Shown piece by piece: positions 33,762-43,941 of a stretch of DNA of 64,000 nucleotides; positions within the stretch are counted from its first letter, which is position 1; each line of letters starts with the position of its first letter. This stretch comes from Sporofaciens musculi (GTDB lineage Bacteria > Bacillota > Clostridia > Lachnospirales > Lachnospiraceae), in assembly GCF_009830285.1 (NCBI RefSeq), contig NZ_WUQX01000001.1, forward strand, positions 2,666,501 to 2,730,500, given 5' to 3'. Both the position numbers and the translations under genes were made by a program. The notes under the pieces are model-generated. The model saw only the letters and a program-made list of their open reading frames with translations, was not told the DNA's origin and did not search any database.

Positions 33762-35174
33762 TTACACGTTTGCCAGCCGCACCACGAAAATATTCTCATT
33801 ATCTTGCCTGACGTACCGAATGTCTCCTCCATGCTTCTCTACGATCTTGCCTGCAATGGCAAGCCCAAGACCGGTTCCACCCTTTGTCTGCCTGGCGCTG
33901 TCTCCCCGTACAAAGGGGTCGAAAAGCACAGGCCGTAATTCTTTCCCAATCTCCTCCCCATCGTCTTGCACAGTAATCTCTGCCATTTTCTCCTCCTGCC
34001 TCACTTTTACCAAAATACTCCTTCCTGTCTGATTATATTTCACCGCATTTCCAAGAAGATTTTCCATAACCCGTGAAAATTCCTTCCTGTCAATCTCTGC
34101 ATGAATTGGCTCCTCCGGTATCTGAATCTGAAAATCCAGCCCCCGTCCCGTGATTTCCTCATAAAACTCTGCGCATAGCTGCCGCACCAGCTCACAGATG
34201 TCTGTTTTCTCAATCTGCAGCGTATAGCCCTTATCCTCCATTTTCAGCAGTTGAAACAGCTCGTTGACCAGAGTATTGACCCGCCCTGCCTTTTTATCAA
34301 TCATCTGGTAATATCTGGAAAGCTCATCAGGCTTTACCAGTCCTTCTTCCAGAACATTGGCGCTGCTCTTGATGGTGGATACTGGAGTCTTGATATCGTG
34401 GGAAATCTCCAAAAGCATCCGGTTTTTCCGTTCCTCATCCTGCTGTTTCCTTCGTTTTTCTTCCTCCAACTGGTTAATCATTATATTAAAGGTATCTCTG
34501 ATTTCCCCAAATTCCCGCTGGGCCTCAAAATCAAGCCGTACCTGGCTGTCGCCTGCCCTCACCTTATCCATCCCCTCTGTAATCTTCTTAAGGGGGATCC
34601 GTATCTTACGCGACAGATAGGCGCTCATCGTAAGGCAGCTAAGCAAAAACAAAAGCCCGAAGGAAATAAACGACGTCACGGCCACCCGAACAGACTGGCT
34701 GTCCTTTGCCACATTGTAGGTGTAGCTCATCTGCAGTGCATCCCTGGCAATCTTCATAAGGTAATACACCGTATGTTCTTCTGTTTTTACAGCTTTCAGA
34801 TATCCTCTGTATTCACTGGCAGAGGTAGTGGTCTCCACCAGATTATCCGTTATCAGATACTCCGTTAATTCCTCCATAGTATATGAGTCAGCCAAATCTT
34901 TCTTTTCTCCATAAACCTTTGTCACATGGTAAGAATCGTCAAGCTGCTCAATCCATCCCCCAAGTCGTTTAAAAGAATCCAAATCCCGTATATTTCCCTT
35001 CTTATCCACCAAATCATAGGGAGCTAAAGACTCCAACTGTCCGCCGCCGATAAAGAGCAATATCCCAAACATACACAGATACAGCAGAAAAACGGATACC
35101 ATGGAAAACACAATATAGCTTGCCACAAGCTGCCGAAATACGCTGCTCTTTTTCCGATTTGATTTTTTACTCAT
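33762..35174 (-). CDS. sensor histidine kinase, HAMP-containing
   Basis: The 470-aa kinase has an N-terminal membrane segment, an extracellular region of about 120 residues, a second membrane segment (VAVTSFISFGLLFLLSCLTM) and a HAMP domain. The phosphoacceptor box is LEISHDIKTPVSTIKSS, and the ATPase boxes are NLLGNAVKYNQTG and DPFVRGDSARQTKGGTGLGLAIAGKIVEKHGGDI. It is the last gene of an operon with its response regulator, a secreted HExxH protein and an ABC transporter. Confidence 0.93.
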   Translation of the reverse strand: MSKKSNRKKSSVFRQLVASYIVFSMVSVFLLYLCMFGILLFIGGGQLESLAPYDLVDKKGNIRDLDSFKRLGGWIEQLDDSYHVTKVYGEKKDLADSYTMEELTEYLITDNLVETTTSASEYRGYLKAVKTEEHTVYYLMKIARDALQMSYTYNVAKDSQSVRVAVTSFISFGLLFLLSCLTMSAYLSRKIRIPLKKITEGMDKVRAGDSQVRLDFEAQREFGEIRDTFNIMINQLEEEKRRKQQDEERKNRMLLEISHDIKTPVSTIKSSANVLEEGLVKPDELSRYYQMIDKKAGRVNTLVNELFQLLKMEDKGYTLQIEKTDICELVRQLCAEFYEEITGRGLDFQIQIPEEPIHAEIDRKEFSRVMENLLGNAVKYNQTGRSILVKVRQEEKMAEITVQDDGEEIGKELRPVLFDPFVRGDSARQTKGGTGLGLAIAGKIVEKHGGDIRYVRQDNENIFVVRLANV

Positions 35175-35225
35175 TTTGCGATTCTTCCCCCTTTTGTCTT
35201 CCTCCCCAATTTCCTGACTGCTTCC

Positions 35226-35939
35226 TTAAATCCCCTTCTCCACTTTATAGCCAAGTCCCTTAATCGTCCGGATGAAGGGTTCTCCTTCTTCCCCTTCCTC
35301 CAGTTTTTTTCTCAGATTGCTGATGTGGACCATCACCGTATTGTCATCACCGGCATAGGGCTCCTCCCAGACGCGTTCAAAGATCTGTTGTTTTGTGAAA
35401 ATCGTTCCGGGACGCTCAAGCAGCATCTGAAGTATGCGAAATTCCGTGGATGTCACCTCAATATTTCTCTGACCGCGCTTTAAGGTTCCCTCCATTATAT
35501 TCAGCTTCACTCCCCGATAGGAGAGCTCTTGTTTCTCCTCCTTTTGCTCTCTCCAGTAGTCATAATTGCGCCGAAGCTGCGCCTTAATCCTGGCGACCAC
35601 CTCCAGCGGATTGTAGGGCTTGGTAATATAATCGTCCGCCCCAAGCTCAAGCCCTAAGATTTTATCATAGTCCTGGTCTTTCGCCGTCAGCATAATCGCT
35701 GGAATACGGCTAACCTCCCGAATTTTTCGCAGTACGGCGAAGCCGTCAAGCTTTGGCATCATAATATCCAAAAGCACCAGATGAAACACCTCCTGCCTAA
35801 ATAACTCCATTGCTTCCATCCCGTCCACCGCCTTTTTTATCCCTATACCTTCCCTTTCCAGATATAACTCTAATATATCCAAAAGCTCTGCCTCGTCGTC
35901 GGCTGCCAAAATCTGATAACCTGTCTTATTTGCTCCCAT
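35226..35939 (-). CDS. OmpR-family response regulator
   Basis: The 237-aa regulator has the receiver acidic pocket ILAADDEAELL, phosphoacceptor D58 in LVLLDIMMPKLDG, and K107 in ADDYITKPYNP. A winged HTH follows (TSTEFRILQMLLERPGTIFTKQQIFERVWEEPYAGDDNTVMVHISNLRKKLE). It precedes its kinase by about 50 bases. The direct repeats upstream of the ABC genes (38514-38531) are a plausible target. Confidence 0.94.
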   Translation of the reverse strand: MGANKTGYQILAADDEAELLDILELYLEREGIGIKKAVDGMEAMELFRQEVFHLVLLDIMMPKLDGFAVLRKIREVSRIPAIMLTAKDQDYDKILGLELGADDYITKPYNPLEVVARIKAQLRRNYDYWREQKEEKQELSYRGVKLNIMEGTLKRGQRNIEVTSTEFRILQMLLERPGTIFTKQQIFERVWEEPYAGDDNTVMVHISNLRKKLEEGEEGEPFIRTIKGLGYKVEKGI

Positions 35940-35957
35940 CCATCTTCCATCCTCCCC

Positions 35958-36962
35958 TTATGATTCTCCTTCTATATATTTCTCAATTACTTCATCCAAC
36001 CCTGTGGAAAAATCAAAGGTTTCCTTCCAATCAGGACATAGAAAATCCAAAATTAGACATTTTGCAAATCCAGTGCGGTAATATTTTCCCCGTCCTCCCT
36101 CATATGTCCCCAGATTATAAAGATAACGCTCTTTATATTCCTCTTGGCCGGTCATCATGCCATAGACCTTCGCTTCCACATAATACGCCGTTCCTTCTGT
36201 CACCTCGCATCGAATCTCCGCATCCCTTAGAGCTTCTGACATCTCACTCATACGCTGTCTGCGGCGTTCACTATATTCTAATATGATTCGGTGAACCTCG
36301 TCAATGGCGGAAATATCTTGATTCTGTATCAACTCCACAGTCTTTTTCAAAAGCTCCATCTCCTGCTTTAACTTACTTCGGATGTCTGGTGCTTGATCCA
36401 CCCAGGTTACGAACTGTTCCTCCTGGGATATTTCGCTCTCCTCTTTTCCTTCGGCTCCTTCCAGTTCTTCCTGCATCTCCTTAGGCGTAACCTTCTCCCC
36501 CAAAATTGCAAAGTTTGTCAACTGATACGCATGAAATGCCTCATGCCAGAGCATCCCCTTATGTTCTTCGGCGCCGTACCCGCTTCCCGTCATCATTCCC
36601 TCTGCGCCGCCTGCCAAGGACATCAGACTTTCAAAACGCTCAAGGGTGGGCACAATTACTTCAAAATGGTCCCCCACAGGATAGGCAGTCCCAACAAATG
36701 TCTCTATCACTGGTGGACGCTTTTTTATCTTTCCTTTATAGAACACATAATCTGAGACTCCGTCATATATGGCCACAGGGTAATCCGAAAGGCAGAAGCC
36801 CTCAAAGCCCAATTTATCCACCTGTTCCTCCATGGAAACCGCATCTTCATATATCTTTTGCTCCTCCTTTGAAATCCCCTGCCCTCCTGTCCACAGCCAT
36901 GCAGACAGAAGAAAAACGCCAAGAATACCTGTCATGATGATTCCTTTTCTCTGCTTTTTCAT
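35958..36962 (-). CDS. secreted HExxH-containing protein of unknown function
   Basis: This 334-aa protein has an N-terminal membrane or signal segment (GIIMTGILGVFLLSAWLW) and an extracellular body. MLWHEAFHAYQLTNF contains HEAFH (residues 140-144), a zincin-type motif, and TEGTAYYVEAKVYGM (E256, E263) could supply the third zinc ligand. It is therefore probably a membrane-anchored metallopeptidase, though family membership is not certain. Its place between the ABC permease and the response regulator in one operon suggests a role in sensing, processing or resisting an extracellular peptide. Confidence 0.65.
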   Translation of the reverse strand: MKKQRKGIIMTGILGVFLLSAWLWTGGQGISKEEQKIYEDAVSMEEQVDKLGFEGFCLSDYPVAIYDGVSDYVFYKGKIKKRPPVIETFVGTAYPVGDHFEVIVPTLERFESLMSLAGGAEGMMTGSGYGAEEHKGMLWHEAFHAYQLTNFAILGEKVTPKEMQEELEGAEGKEESEISQEEQFVTWVDQAPDIRSKLKQEMELLKKTVELIQNQDISAIDEVHRIILEYSERRRQRMSEMSEALRDAEIRCEVTEGTAYYVEAKVYGMMTGQEEYKERYLYNLGTYEGGRGKYYRTGFAKCLILDFLCPDWKETFDFSTGLDEVIEKYIEGES

Positions 36963-36964
36963 CC

Positions 36965-37723
36965 TTACGCCTCTTTCCTATGAATCACAAGCACCAGCAC
37001 AGCCCCTGCATACAAAAACAACAATCCTCCAAGGATGCTGTGTACCTCCACCTTTTCCCCCAGCAAAAATTTACCTGCCTGGGCCGCAGCCCCATACAAG
37101 TCCGGCGTCAGCACAAGAATTCCTCTTAAGATTCCTCTGGATACACCGGATACGATTCCTGAAAGGGTTCTAATCACTGGCTGCATCGTCCCTGCCAGCA
37201 TCAAAATTGCCGAGAGGGTTCCTGCCGCCATTTCCGGAAGGGCAAGGCTCATTGCGCTGGTAAACAGGCTGACTCCCGCCGTTCCGGATGCAAAAACCAG
37301 AAAGCCTGGAATACTCCTTAACAAGATTCCCGTTTCTCCCTTGATTCCGGCATACGCCATCACTCCCACATACAGGATAAACAACGCCGCCACAGAACTG
37401 ATTACATTTGCCAATGCAAGCTGTCCGTGGTAATTCCACTGGCTGATTCCCCGCATCCACACCAGATGGCTGGTTTTTCTCTCGTATTCATTGGGAATGG
37501 TGCGCAGGCTAAGTGCAACCGCCATTCCCCCTCCGATTACCGAAGCCACATTTAAGACAAATGGCAGCAGAAGCCGTGTTTCCGTCACAGGTATTCCGTC
37601 GATTGACAGCGTCACTGTCCCGCTCATGCATAGGAAGACAAGCAGCAGGCCAAGCGCCATTATGACATAAATATCTTTTCTGCGAAGCCGCTCACGCAGC
37701 CCATTCTTCATTATTCCCAACAT
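36965..37723 (-). CDS. ABC-2-type transporter permease
   Basis: A 252-aa permease with about six membrane segments. NEYERKTSHLVWMRGISQWNYHGQLALANVISS matches the cytoplasmic loop of ABC-2 permeases. It starts immediately after the ATPase stop, overlapping by one base, and is followed by the HExxH gene at two bases. The size fits a small half-exporter working with the upstream ATPase. Confidence 0.82.
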   Translation of the reverse strand: MLGIMKNGLRERLRRKDIYVIMALGLLLVFLCMSGTVTLSIDGIPVTETRLLLPFVLNVASVIGGGMAVALSLRTIPNEYERKTSHLVWMRGISQWNYHGQLALANVISSVAALFILYVGVMAYAGIKGETGILLRSIPGFLVFASGTAGVSLFTSAMSLALPEMAAGTLSAILMLAGTMQPVIRTLSGIVSGVSRGILRGILVLTPDLYGAAAQAGKFLLGEKVEVHSILGGLLFLYAGAVLVLVIHRKEA

Positions 37724-38397
37724 TACTCTATACCTCCAATCTGTTCCACGAAGATTTCTTCCAGGCTCTTACCACTCTTTCCATTCTCCCACTCGTAAAT
37801 CAGGCGTCCCTTCTTCATAATAATTCCCCTGTCGCAGACACGTTCTATGTCATTCAAAATGTGGGAATTAATAAGGATTGTTTTTCCTTCTTTTTTCAAA
37901 GCCTGGATTGTATGCATCATCTCCAGACGCCCCATGGCGTCCAGACCCGCTGTGGGTTCATCCAGTATCAAAAGCTTTGGGTCTCCCAGAAGGGCCTGGG
38001 CCAATGCCAAACGCTGCAGCATCCCTTTTGAGTAATGTTTTACTTTCGTATTGCTTTCTTCAAGTCCTGCTCGCTTTAGCAGCTCTGGAATCTCCCTCCT
38101 TAAATCCTCCTTTGAGATTCCCTGTAGTCCTCCGTAGAACCCAAGCACCTCCCGTCCGGTAAGGAATGGATGAAAGTACGGCGTCTCCGGCGAATAGCCC
38201 ACCTGTACACCATGAGCCCTCTTTACGGTTCCTCCGTCCTTTGGAATCAATTCAAGAATCATCTTGATGGTCGTTGTTTTCCCTGCGCCGTTGCTTCCCA
38301 GCAAGGCAAATACCTCCCCCTCCTTTACGGAAAAGCTCAGATTGTCTACCACACATTTTTTTTGGTATATTTTTCTTAAATCCCTACATTTTAACAT
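37723..38397 (-). CDS. ABC transporter ATP-binding protein
   Basis: The ATPase has all motifs: Walker A LLGSNGAGKTTTIKM, Q-loop region VGYSPETPYFHPFLTG, signature YSKGMLQRLALAQALL and Walker B LLILDEPTAGLD. ATG 38397 (MLKCRDLRKIY) lies 7 bases from AGGAGG; upstream ATGs in frame abut or precede that site. It is the first gene of the five-gene operon ATPase-permease-HExxH-regulator-kinase. Confidence 0.94.
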   Translation of the reverse strand: MLKCRDLRKIYQKKCVVDNLSFSVKEGEVFALLGSNGAGKTTTIKMILELIPKDGGTVKRAHGVQVGYSPETPYFHPFLTGREVLGFYGGLQGISKEDLRREIPELLKRAGLEESNTKVKHYSKGMLQRLALAQALLGDPKLLILDEPTAGLDAMGRLEMMHTIQALKKEGKTILINSHILNDIERVCDRGIIMKKGRLIYEWENGKSGKSLEEIFVEQIGGIE

Positions 38398-38476
38398 GCT
38401 CATTCCTCCTGCCATTTTGTATACCCAAGGGCACACCGCAACACATGCCCTTCGGGGTGCCCTTTGGTTATGTCTA

Positions 38477-38531
38477 AGTATAGCCGGCCATGTTTAAGAC
38501 ATATTAAAAAGGACCTTAAGGCAGCCTTAAG
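38477..38531 (-). promoter_or_regulatory. candidate activator-dependent promoter with direct repeats
   Basis: On the minus strand CTTAAGG, CTGC, CTTAAGG (38531-38514) form two half-sites with an 11-bp period. A third partial site, CTTAAAC, lies 22 bp further on (38498-38492), in helical register. A -10-like TATACT (38482-38477) follows, and the -35 position is poor (AATATG). This is typical of promoters activated by OmpR-family regulators and drives the ABC/two-component operon. A stem of AAGGGCAC with GTGCCCTT (38427-38464) lies in the leader. Confidence 0.6.
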
Positions 38532-38609
38532 ATGTAATGTATGGTGTCAGAAAAAAATATACTCAAAGGTATGAAAGCTTGTCACATGGGAAATTTTTTG
38601 ACAAAAAAA

Positions 38610-38628
38610 CCTGGGCTTAAAGCCCAGG
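38610..38628 (-). terminator. terminator of the chemotaxis receptor gene
   Basis: CCTGGGCTTTAAGCCCAGG on the minus strand is followed by seven T. It lies 55 bases after the stop. On the + strand a CT-rich run follows, so it may work both ways. Confidence 0.88.
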
Positions 38629-38682
38629 CTAATCTTTTCTTTTTTATTATATTTCCTAACCTTCTTGTAGCAAAAGCTGTCC

Positions 38683-40368
38683 TTATCCCCGCAATGTAAA
38701 ACGTCCCACAAGGCTCTTCATCACCTGAGCCTGGCTGGAAAGCTCCTCGCTGGCAGCAGCAGACTCCTGGGCTGTTGCAGAGTTGGTCTGAACCACACTG
38801 GAAATCTGATCAATCCCTAATGTTACCTGTTCGATTGAATCAGCCTGCTGGTCTGCTGCGGAAGCAATCTTATCCACAGAGGCAACCACACCTTTTGTAC
38901 TTTCTACAACAGCAAACAGAGATTCGGCAGTAGCATTGGCAATCTCGGTTCCCTTCTCCACAGCCTGCACAGTGCCTTCAATAAGACCTGCCGTACTCTT
39001 TGAAGCTTCGGAGGATTTACTTGCCAGATTACGCACCTCATCTGCAACTACGGCAAATCCCTTACCCGCTTCACCGGCACGAGCCGCCTCAACTGCGGCG
39101 TTGAGCGCCAGAATATTGGTCTGGAATGCAATGTCCTCAATCGTTTTAATAATTTTACTGATTTGCCCTGATTTATCACTAATCTCCGTCATGGCTGCAA
39201 TCATTTCCTGCATCTGCGTATTACTGGTGGCTACCTGCTCCCCTGTCTGATCAGTCTGACGGCGGACCTCATTGGCAGTCGCCGCAGTATCCTTAACCTG
39301 TGTGGAAATCTCATTAATCGTTGCCGCCAATTCTTCAATAGAGCTTGCCTGCTCGGTTGCCCCTTGAGAAAGAGCCTGAGCGCCAGAGGATACCTGGTCG
39401 CTTCCTGATGAAACCTGGTCGGCAGCCTGATTAATCTGTCCTAAGGTTTCATTGAGAGAACGTGAAATCTCCTCAAGAGCCTGCTTAACCTTGGCAAACT
39501 CGCCTTCATAATCAAGAGTAAGCTCAAATACCAGATTCCCGCCGGCAATCTGCCTCAATACATTAGAAATTTCGTCAATATAATTTACATAATTGCGCAG
39601 ACGTCCTACCGTCTTATTGAAATTGGTCGCCAGCGTACCTAATTCATCCCTGGAGTTGTATGTAATACTCTGATCCAAATCGCCCTCTGCAATCTTCCTT
39701 GCCACATTGTCAAGCTCTTTCACCGGTCTGTTAATCGTCCTGATGATGTAAATTGCAAACGCAAAGGAAAGGAATCCAATGACAATCAATGCTATAATAA
39801 CGAGTCTTTCGGCATTGGTATACAGTCTATTTCCTTCCAGATTAGCCGCGTCTGCTCCATCCTTGTTCAACTGCACAACCTCAAGCAGCAGATTCGACAC
39901 ATTATCATACAATGATATGGTTCCCAGGACAATCTCCATAGCCTCATCCGTCTTATTATCGCGGCTCAAAAGAATAAGCTGGTCATGGTTCTGCAGATAC
40001 TCATTCCACGCATTCTGAGCATCCTGTATAAGCTTTCGGTCCTCTTCACTTGTGATCAAGGTGGATAAATACATGCTAAACGTTTCATTAATCTGTTTAC
40101 CGGCGTTCTCCATCTTCGTCTCCGCACTCTGCATTGTCTCCTCATCCTGGGCAACAATATGCTTATATTCCTCTCTCCGGAAATCAGACGTAAGCGTATT
40201 AAGCTCCTCCGACGCTATAACGGAAGGCATCCAACTCTCAGAAATATCCGTCGTTCCCTCGTTAATCTTACCCATAAATGAAAGAGATACTACCCCCAAC
40301 ACAATCATTCCAGCCAGCATAAAGCAGGCAAGTAAAAACAGTTTAGACTTAATCTCAATGTTCCTCAT
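38683..40368 (-). CDS. methyl-accepting chemotaxis protein
   Basis: This 561-aa transducer has an N-terminal membrane segment ([23 protein letters not shown]) and a four-helix-bundle ligand domain of about 150 residues. A second membrane segment ([20 protein letters not shown]), HAMP and the signalling hairpin tip [37 protein letters not shown] follow. The ligand is unknown. No che or flagellar genes are nearby. Confidence 0.95.
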   Translation of the reverse strand: MRNIEIKSKLFLLACFMLAGMIVLGVVSLSFMGKINEGTTDISESWMPSVIASEELNTLTSDFRREEYKHIVAQDEETMQSAETKMENAGKQINETFSMYLSTLITSEEDRKLIQDAQNAWNEYLQNHDQLILLSRDNKTDEAMEIVLGTISLYDNVSNLLLEVVQLNKDGADAANLEGNRLYTNAERLVIIALIVIGFLSFAFAIYIIRTINRPVKELDNVARKIAEGDLDQSITYNSRDELGTLATNFNKTVGRLRNYVNYIDEISNVLRQIAGGNLVFELTLDYEGEFAKVKQALEEISRSLNETLGQINQAADQVSSGSDQVSSGAQALSQGATEQASSIEELAATINEISTQVKDTAATANEVRRQTDQTGEQVATSNTQMQEMIAAMTEISDKSGQISKIIKTIEDIAFQTNILALNAAVEAARAGEAGKGFAVVADEVRNLASKSSEASKSTAGLIEGTVQAVEKGTEIANATAESLFAVVESTKGVVASVDKIASAADQQADSIEQVTLGIDQISSVVQTNSATAQESAAASEELSSQAQVMKSLVGRFTLRG

Positions 40369-40520
40369 TATTACTTTTCTCTCCTTTAGTTCCCCATACG
40401 ATTTTACATTTGTATTGTCTGTATTTATTTCACAGACAAATTAGACTATCTGTAATTATACAAACTTTGGAAAGAAATGTCTACTAAAAATTCGGAAATA
40501 TTCTTACTCTGCGATTTTTA

Positions 40521-41729
40521 CTATTCATCCCCTTTAAACTTCACCGTAACCGAACAGATTTCTGCAATCGTGCCAACCCGCATATTCGGCCCAAATATCC
40601 CCACGCCTGATGTAACAATATTATGCATATCACCTTTTTTCAAATACCCGCAGGCATTCTCCCACATCAGACGAATCGTCAGATTCCCCGGCCACACCTG
40701 CCCGTCGTGGGTATGTCCGCACAAATCCAGATCCACTCCCGCATCTGCCAGCTCCTGAAGCTCTTTGGGCTGATGGTCAATCACGAACACCGGCTTTGAC
40801 AAATCCATCCCCGCCGTTATCTCCTCTGGCGTTTTCCGTGTCTTAATATCCCGCCCTGGACGCTGTCTGTCCGGACGCCCATAGAGGTAAACGCTGTCCC
40901 CAATCAAAACGGATTCATCCCGAAGCAGCGTAATCCCCGCCTCCTTAAGAAACTCATCCATCCTGATATCGCTCTCCTTCTTTTGGCTTCCACCGAAGGT
41001 AAATCCGGCAAGAATCTTCTCCTTGATATCGTGATTTCCATAGCAGGCATAGACGCCATATTTGCTCTTAATCCCCTTCAAAATGTCAATCAGCTTCTTG
41101 GGATCTTCCAACGCCTCATATTCATTGTCAAAAATATCCCCTGCAAAAACCACCAGGTCAGGCTCCTGTGCATTAATCTTTTCAACCATTTTCTGGATAT
41201 GCTCGCACCCGATGTTGTATCCCATATGGAGGTCAGCCGCCATTACCACTTTCATCTGCTTCAAATTACCTGCCTTCTTATCAATGACAGCCTCATATTT
41301 TGTGGTACGGATATTCCCTGCATTTACCATCCCCCAGATACTGAGCACCGCAATGCCAACGGCACAGATAATCCCTGACGCCACAAACACCTTAAAACTC
41401 CTCAGTTTTTCCTGATTAATCTTCTTGCTCCTTTTCAAAAGAACATGGATAACGTCTGCCGCTCCCACCACAAGAATCGTATACAGAAGAACTCCAAGCC
41501 AGTAATTCCCAATCTTTACAAAAAAGCGCTTTACCCCTCCCGATGGAAGAAAGAACCCCACCCCCATCGCACTGGCAAAAAATAGGTAAACCATAGAAAC
41601 AATAAGACGGGACCGAAATCTTCGGAACTCATGTCTACAGGTGCTAAGCCACCGAATAATCCAACGGATAATATAAGCATTTACCAAAACATACAGTGGA
41701 GATAATAATATCGCCAGCATAACTCTCAC
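40521..41729 (-). CDS. membrane-anchored metallophosphoesterase
   Basis: The first 150 residues hold about four or five hydrophobic segments. The calcineurin-like core follows with AADLHMGYNIG, VVFAGDIFDNE, YACYGNHDIKE, FVIDHQP and LDLCGHTHDGQVWPG, which are the five metal-ligand blocks. It resembles YkuE/YaeI-type enzymes. The substrate is unknown. It is 20 bases downstream of the DUF975 gene on the same strand. Confidence 0.92.
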   Translation of the reverse strand: MRVMLAILLSPLYVLVNAYIIRWIIRWLSTCRHEFRRFRSRLIVSMVYLFFASAMGVGFFLPSGGVKRFFVKIGNYWLGVLLYTILVVGAADVIHVLLKRSKKINQEKLRSFKVFVASGIICAVGIAVLSIWGMVNAGNIRTTKYEAVIDKKAGNLKQMKVVMAADLHMGYNIGCEHIQKMVEKINAQEPDLVVFAGDIFDNEYEALEDPKKLIDILKGIKSKYGVYACYGNHDIKEKILAGFTFGGSQKKESDIRMDEFLKEAGITLLRDESVLIGDSVYLYGRPDRQRPGRDIKTRKTPEEITAGMDLSKPVFVIDHQPKELQELADAGVDLDLCGHTHDGQVWPGNLTIRLMWENACGYLKKGDMHNIVTSGVGIFGPNMRVGTIAEICSVTVKFKGDE

Positions 41730-41748
41730 TCCCTACCTTTATTAATTC

Positions 41749-43698
41749 TTAAAGCAGCTTGATATTCCTGCTCCCTTTGCACTCATACCAATTTCCCAAA
41801 TCCCAGGACAAGGGCTGGTAATCTGTAATTCCCTTTCCCTCATTGGGGTATTTGACGGAATATACACAGTCTGCCGTATAGAGACACATTAGTATCACGC
41901 AGCACCACATAAGCACATTTTTTCTAATCCCCCGTATCCGGTTATCCAGAAGGGGCGCCGCAATATACACGATAACCATGCCTCCTATTCCAAACACCAG
42001 CAGACCCTCCGCACAGATTCTTCCATTCAGATTCAGAAAATATCCGCTATAATCCCACCATTTTTTTCCGTCATAGACCACCTCAAGATAGTAGGAAGTC
42101 CAGTATTCCACCATTCCGCACAGAAAAATAATACTGAAAAACTGCATTACCGGATGATTCCGCACCCTGTTTAAAAGGGTAAGCAGCATCACCCCGCCCG
42201 CGCCGTAAATCGGAAGCCACGGTCCGTGGAGCGTACCTCGGTTGACAAACACTCCATCCAGCACCAGATGGATGCTCACCTCCCAGCACCAGCCAAGCAT
42301 GGAGAAAAAGAAGAAAAGTAAAACCAAGGACCAGACAGAATAATGGCGCATATAATGAAACGCATCCATACGCTTGTGCTTTGCCCCGTCTGGAAAACGG
42401 GAGAGCCTTGCCGGATAGGCTTTTCCCTCCACCACATCCTTAAGCATGCCAATCCTTACTTGAAGCTCTCTGTTTTCTTCGTAGCCCCCTACTTCTTTTG
42501 AATCCCCAATGGAAATACCAAACCAGTCGGAAAGAATTCCTCTTAACCCCTCCGGCTTTTTAGGGCTGTCTTTCTGCTCGTTCTTCCACCCAATCACATC
42601 CGAATACCCTTCTTCCAGAAGCTCTCCTGACACTCTTTCGTACAGATATGTATCATTTAGAAGCTCTGCCCCCTGAATACCCGCCGCCTTTGCCTTAGCC
42701 CTAAGGGCCGCATAAAATTCACAGTATGTAGCCGACTGATAGGGAAGGGAGTAGAATATCTCAGAAAGCCCGAAGGTAAACGACCCAAGGAAGCTCCATC
42801 CGAGAAACGAACACTCCATCACAAAGCATTCCCACTTATGTCCGTACATCATTTTACGGGAGAGGGTAACTGCCTGTCGTCCGCTAAGATCTGGATTCTC
42901 TGCCAGGATAAATGGCACCAGAAAGTAGGAATAAGATTTGATAATGCCTCCGATAATGGTTAATGCCCACAGGAACTCATAAACAGTATAAACAAGCATT
43001 GCAAGTGATACCTGAAGCCACCGCTTTACACGCAGCAAAAATACGAAGCGCTGGATAGGAAGCTTTTCATAGCATCTGCTCTCAAGGAACATTCTTGCAG
43101 CAATCACGGTATAGGTATTGACCACCAGCAGATAGAAGGCGAACACTCCAGCAAAAGCCAGCAAAACCAGGATTAGGCTCCCTACATTATTCGTTCCAAA
43201 TAGGGAATTGATGCCTGACACGAACATCACGATAAACGAGCCAGAGGTAACCCCATTCACCAGCTTTGACAGCGCTCCTCTACTCCTTCCCAATACTCGA
43301 TTGCCCTCCTTTGACCGCTCAATTTCTGCCTCTTTAAGCTTCTCCGAAAGCTCGCGCCCTTTTTCAGGATTGCCCATCATAATATGATGTATCACATCCA
43401 GCAGCCCGACGCTGCCCACCGCTATTCTGGTATCCGCCGCTGATTGAGGGGTTCCCCCTGTATTTGTCTCAATTCCTTCCTCACCCTCATCATCTGACGG
43501 AATATCCACACTATACGCCGATACATTCTCCGACGAATACGCTCTCACAGCGTTATCAAAACTGGAATTCCTAAGCCCCAGAAACACCGAAATCAGCCCT
43601 GTCATTACCAGAATCATATAATGTCCTTTTAATGTCTGCCTTGCTCTGGCTTTCATCTCTTTTCTAGTCATAACTCTCCTCTTTTGTACACCCATCAA
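41749..43698 (-). CDS. DUF975 membrane protein fused to a CmpB-type putative permease domain
   Basis: The 649-aa protein has two parts. Residues 1 to about 340 look like DUF975, beginning RKEMKARARQTLKGHYMILVMTGLISVFLGLRN, with several membrane segments. Residues about 450 to 620 resemble the putative ABC-transporter type IV (CmpB) family: FFFFSMLGWCWEVSIHLVLDGVFVNRGTLHGPWLPIYGAGG. These domains often occur as separate proteins in Clostridia, so this looks like a fusion. Function unknown. Confidence 0.82.
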   Translation of the reverse strand: MMGVQKRRVMTRKEMKARARQTLKGHYMILVMTGLISVFLGLRNSSFDNAVRAYSSENVSAYSVDIPSDDEGEEGIETNTGGTPQSAADTRIAVGSVGLLDVIHHIMMGNPEKGRELSEKLKEAEIERSKEGNRVLGRSRGALSKLVNGVTSGSFIVMFVSGINSLFGTNNVGSLILVLLAFAGVFAFYLLVVNTYTVIAARMFLESRCYEKLPIQRFVFLLRVKRWLQVSLAMLVYTVYEFLWALTIIGGIIKSYSYFLVPFILAENPDLSGRQAVTLSRKMMYGHKWECFVMECSFLGWSFLGSFTFGLSEIFYSLPYQSATYCEFYAALRAKAKAAGIQGAELLNDTYLYERVSGELLEEGYSDVIGWKNEQKDSPKKPEGLRGILSDWFGISIGDSKEVGGYEENRELQVRIGMLKDVVEGKAYPARLSRFPDGAKHKRMDAFHYMRHYSVWSLVLLFFFFSMLGWCWEVSIHLVLDGVFVNRGTLHGPWLPIYGAGGVMLLTLLNRVRNHPVMQFFSIIFLCGMVEYWTSYYLEVVYDGKKWWDYSGYFLNLNGRICAEGLLVFGIGGMVIVYIAAPLLDNRIRGIRKNVLMWCCVILMCLYTADCVYSVKYPNEGKGITDYQPLSWDLGNWYECKGSRNIKLL

Positions 43699-43941
43699 GC
43701 GTAAAAAGAAATTCCTCCTTCACATACTACAGGCGAATATTTCACCACAATACTCTATATCATACATGATTTTAGGGATATTGAAAATATTTTTTTATGA
43801 ATCTTAAAAGAAATTAAGAATATTATAAGATTAATGAGACCTACCTACCCTTCGGGCAGGTGGACTTCATCCAACAATATATGTTATGATATATTTATGG
43901 AAGATTTCTCCTAAAAGCCTGATAGAAAGAAGTGATTTTAT

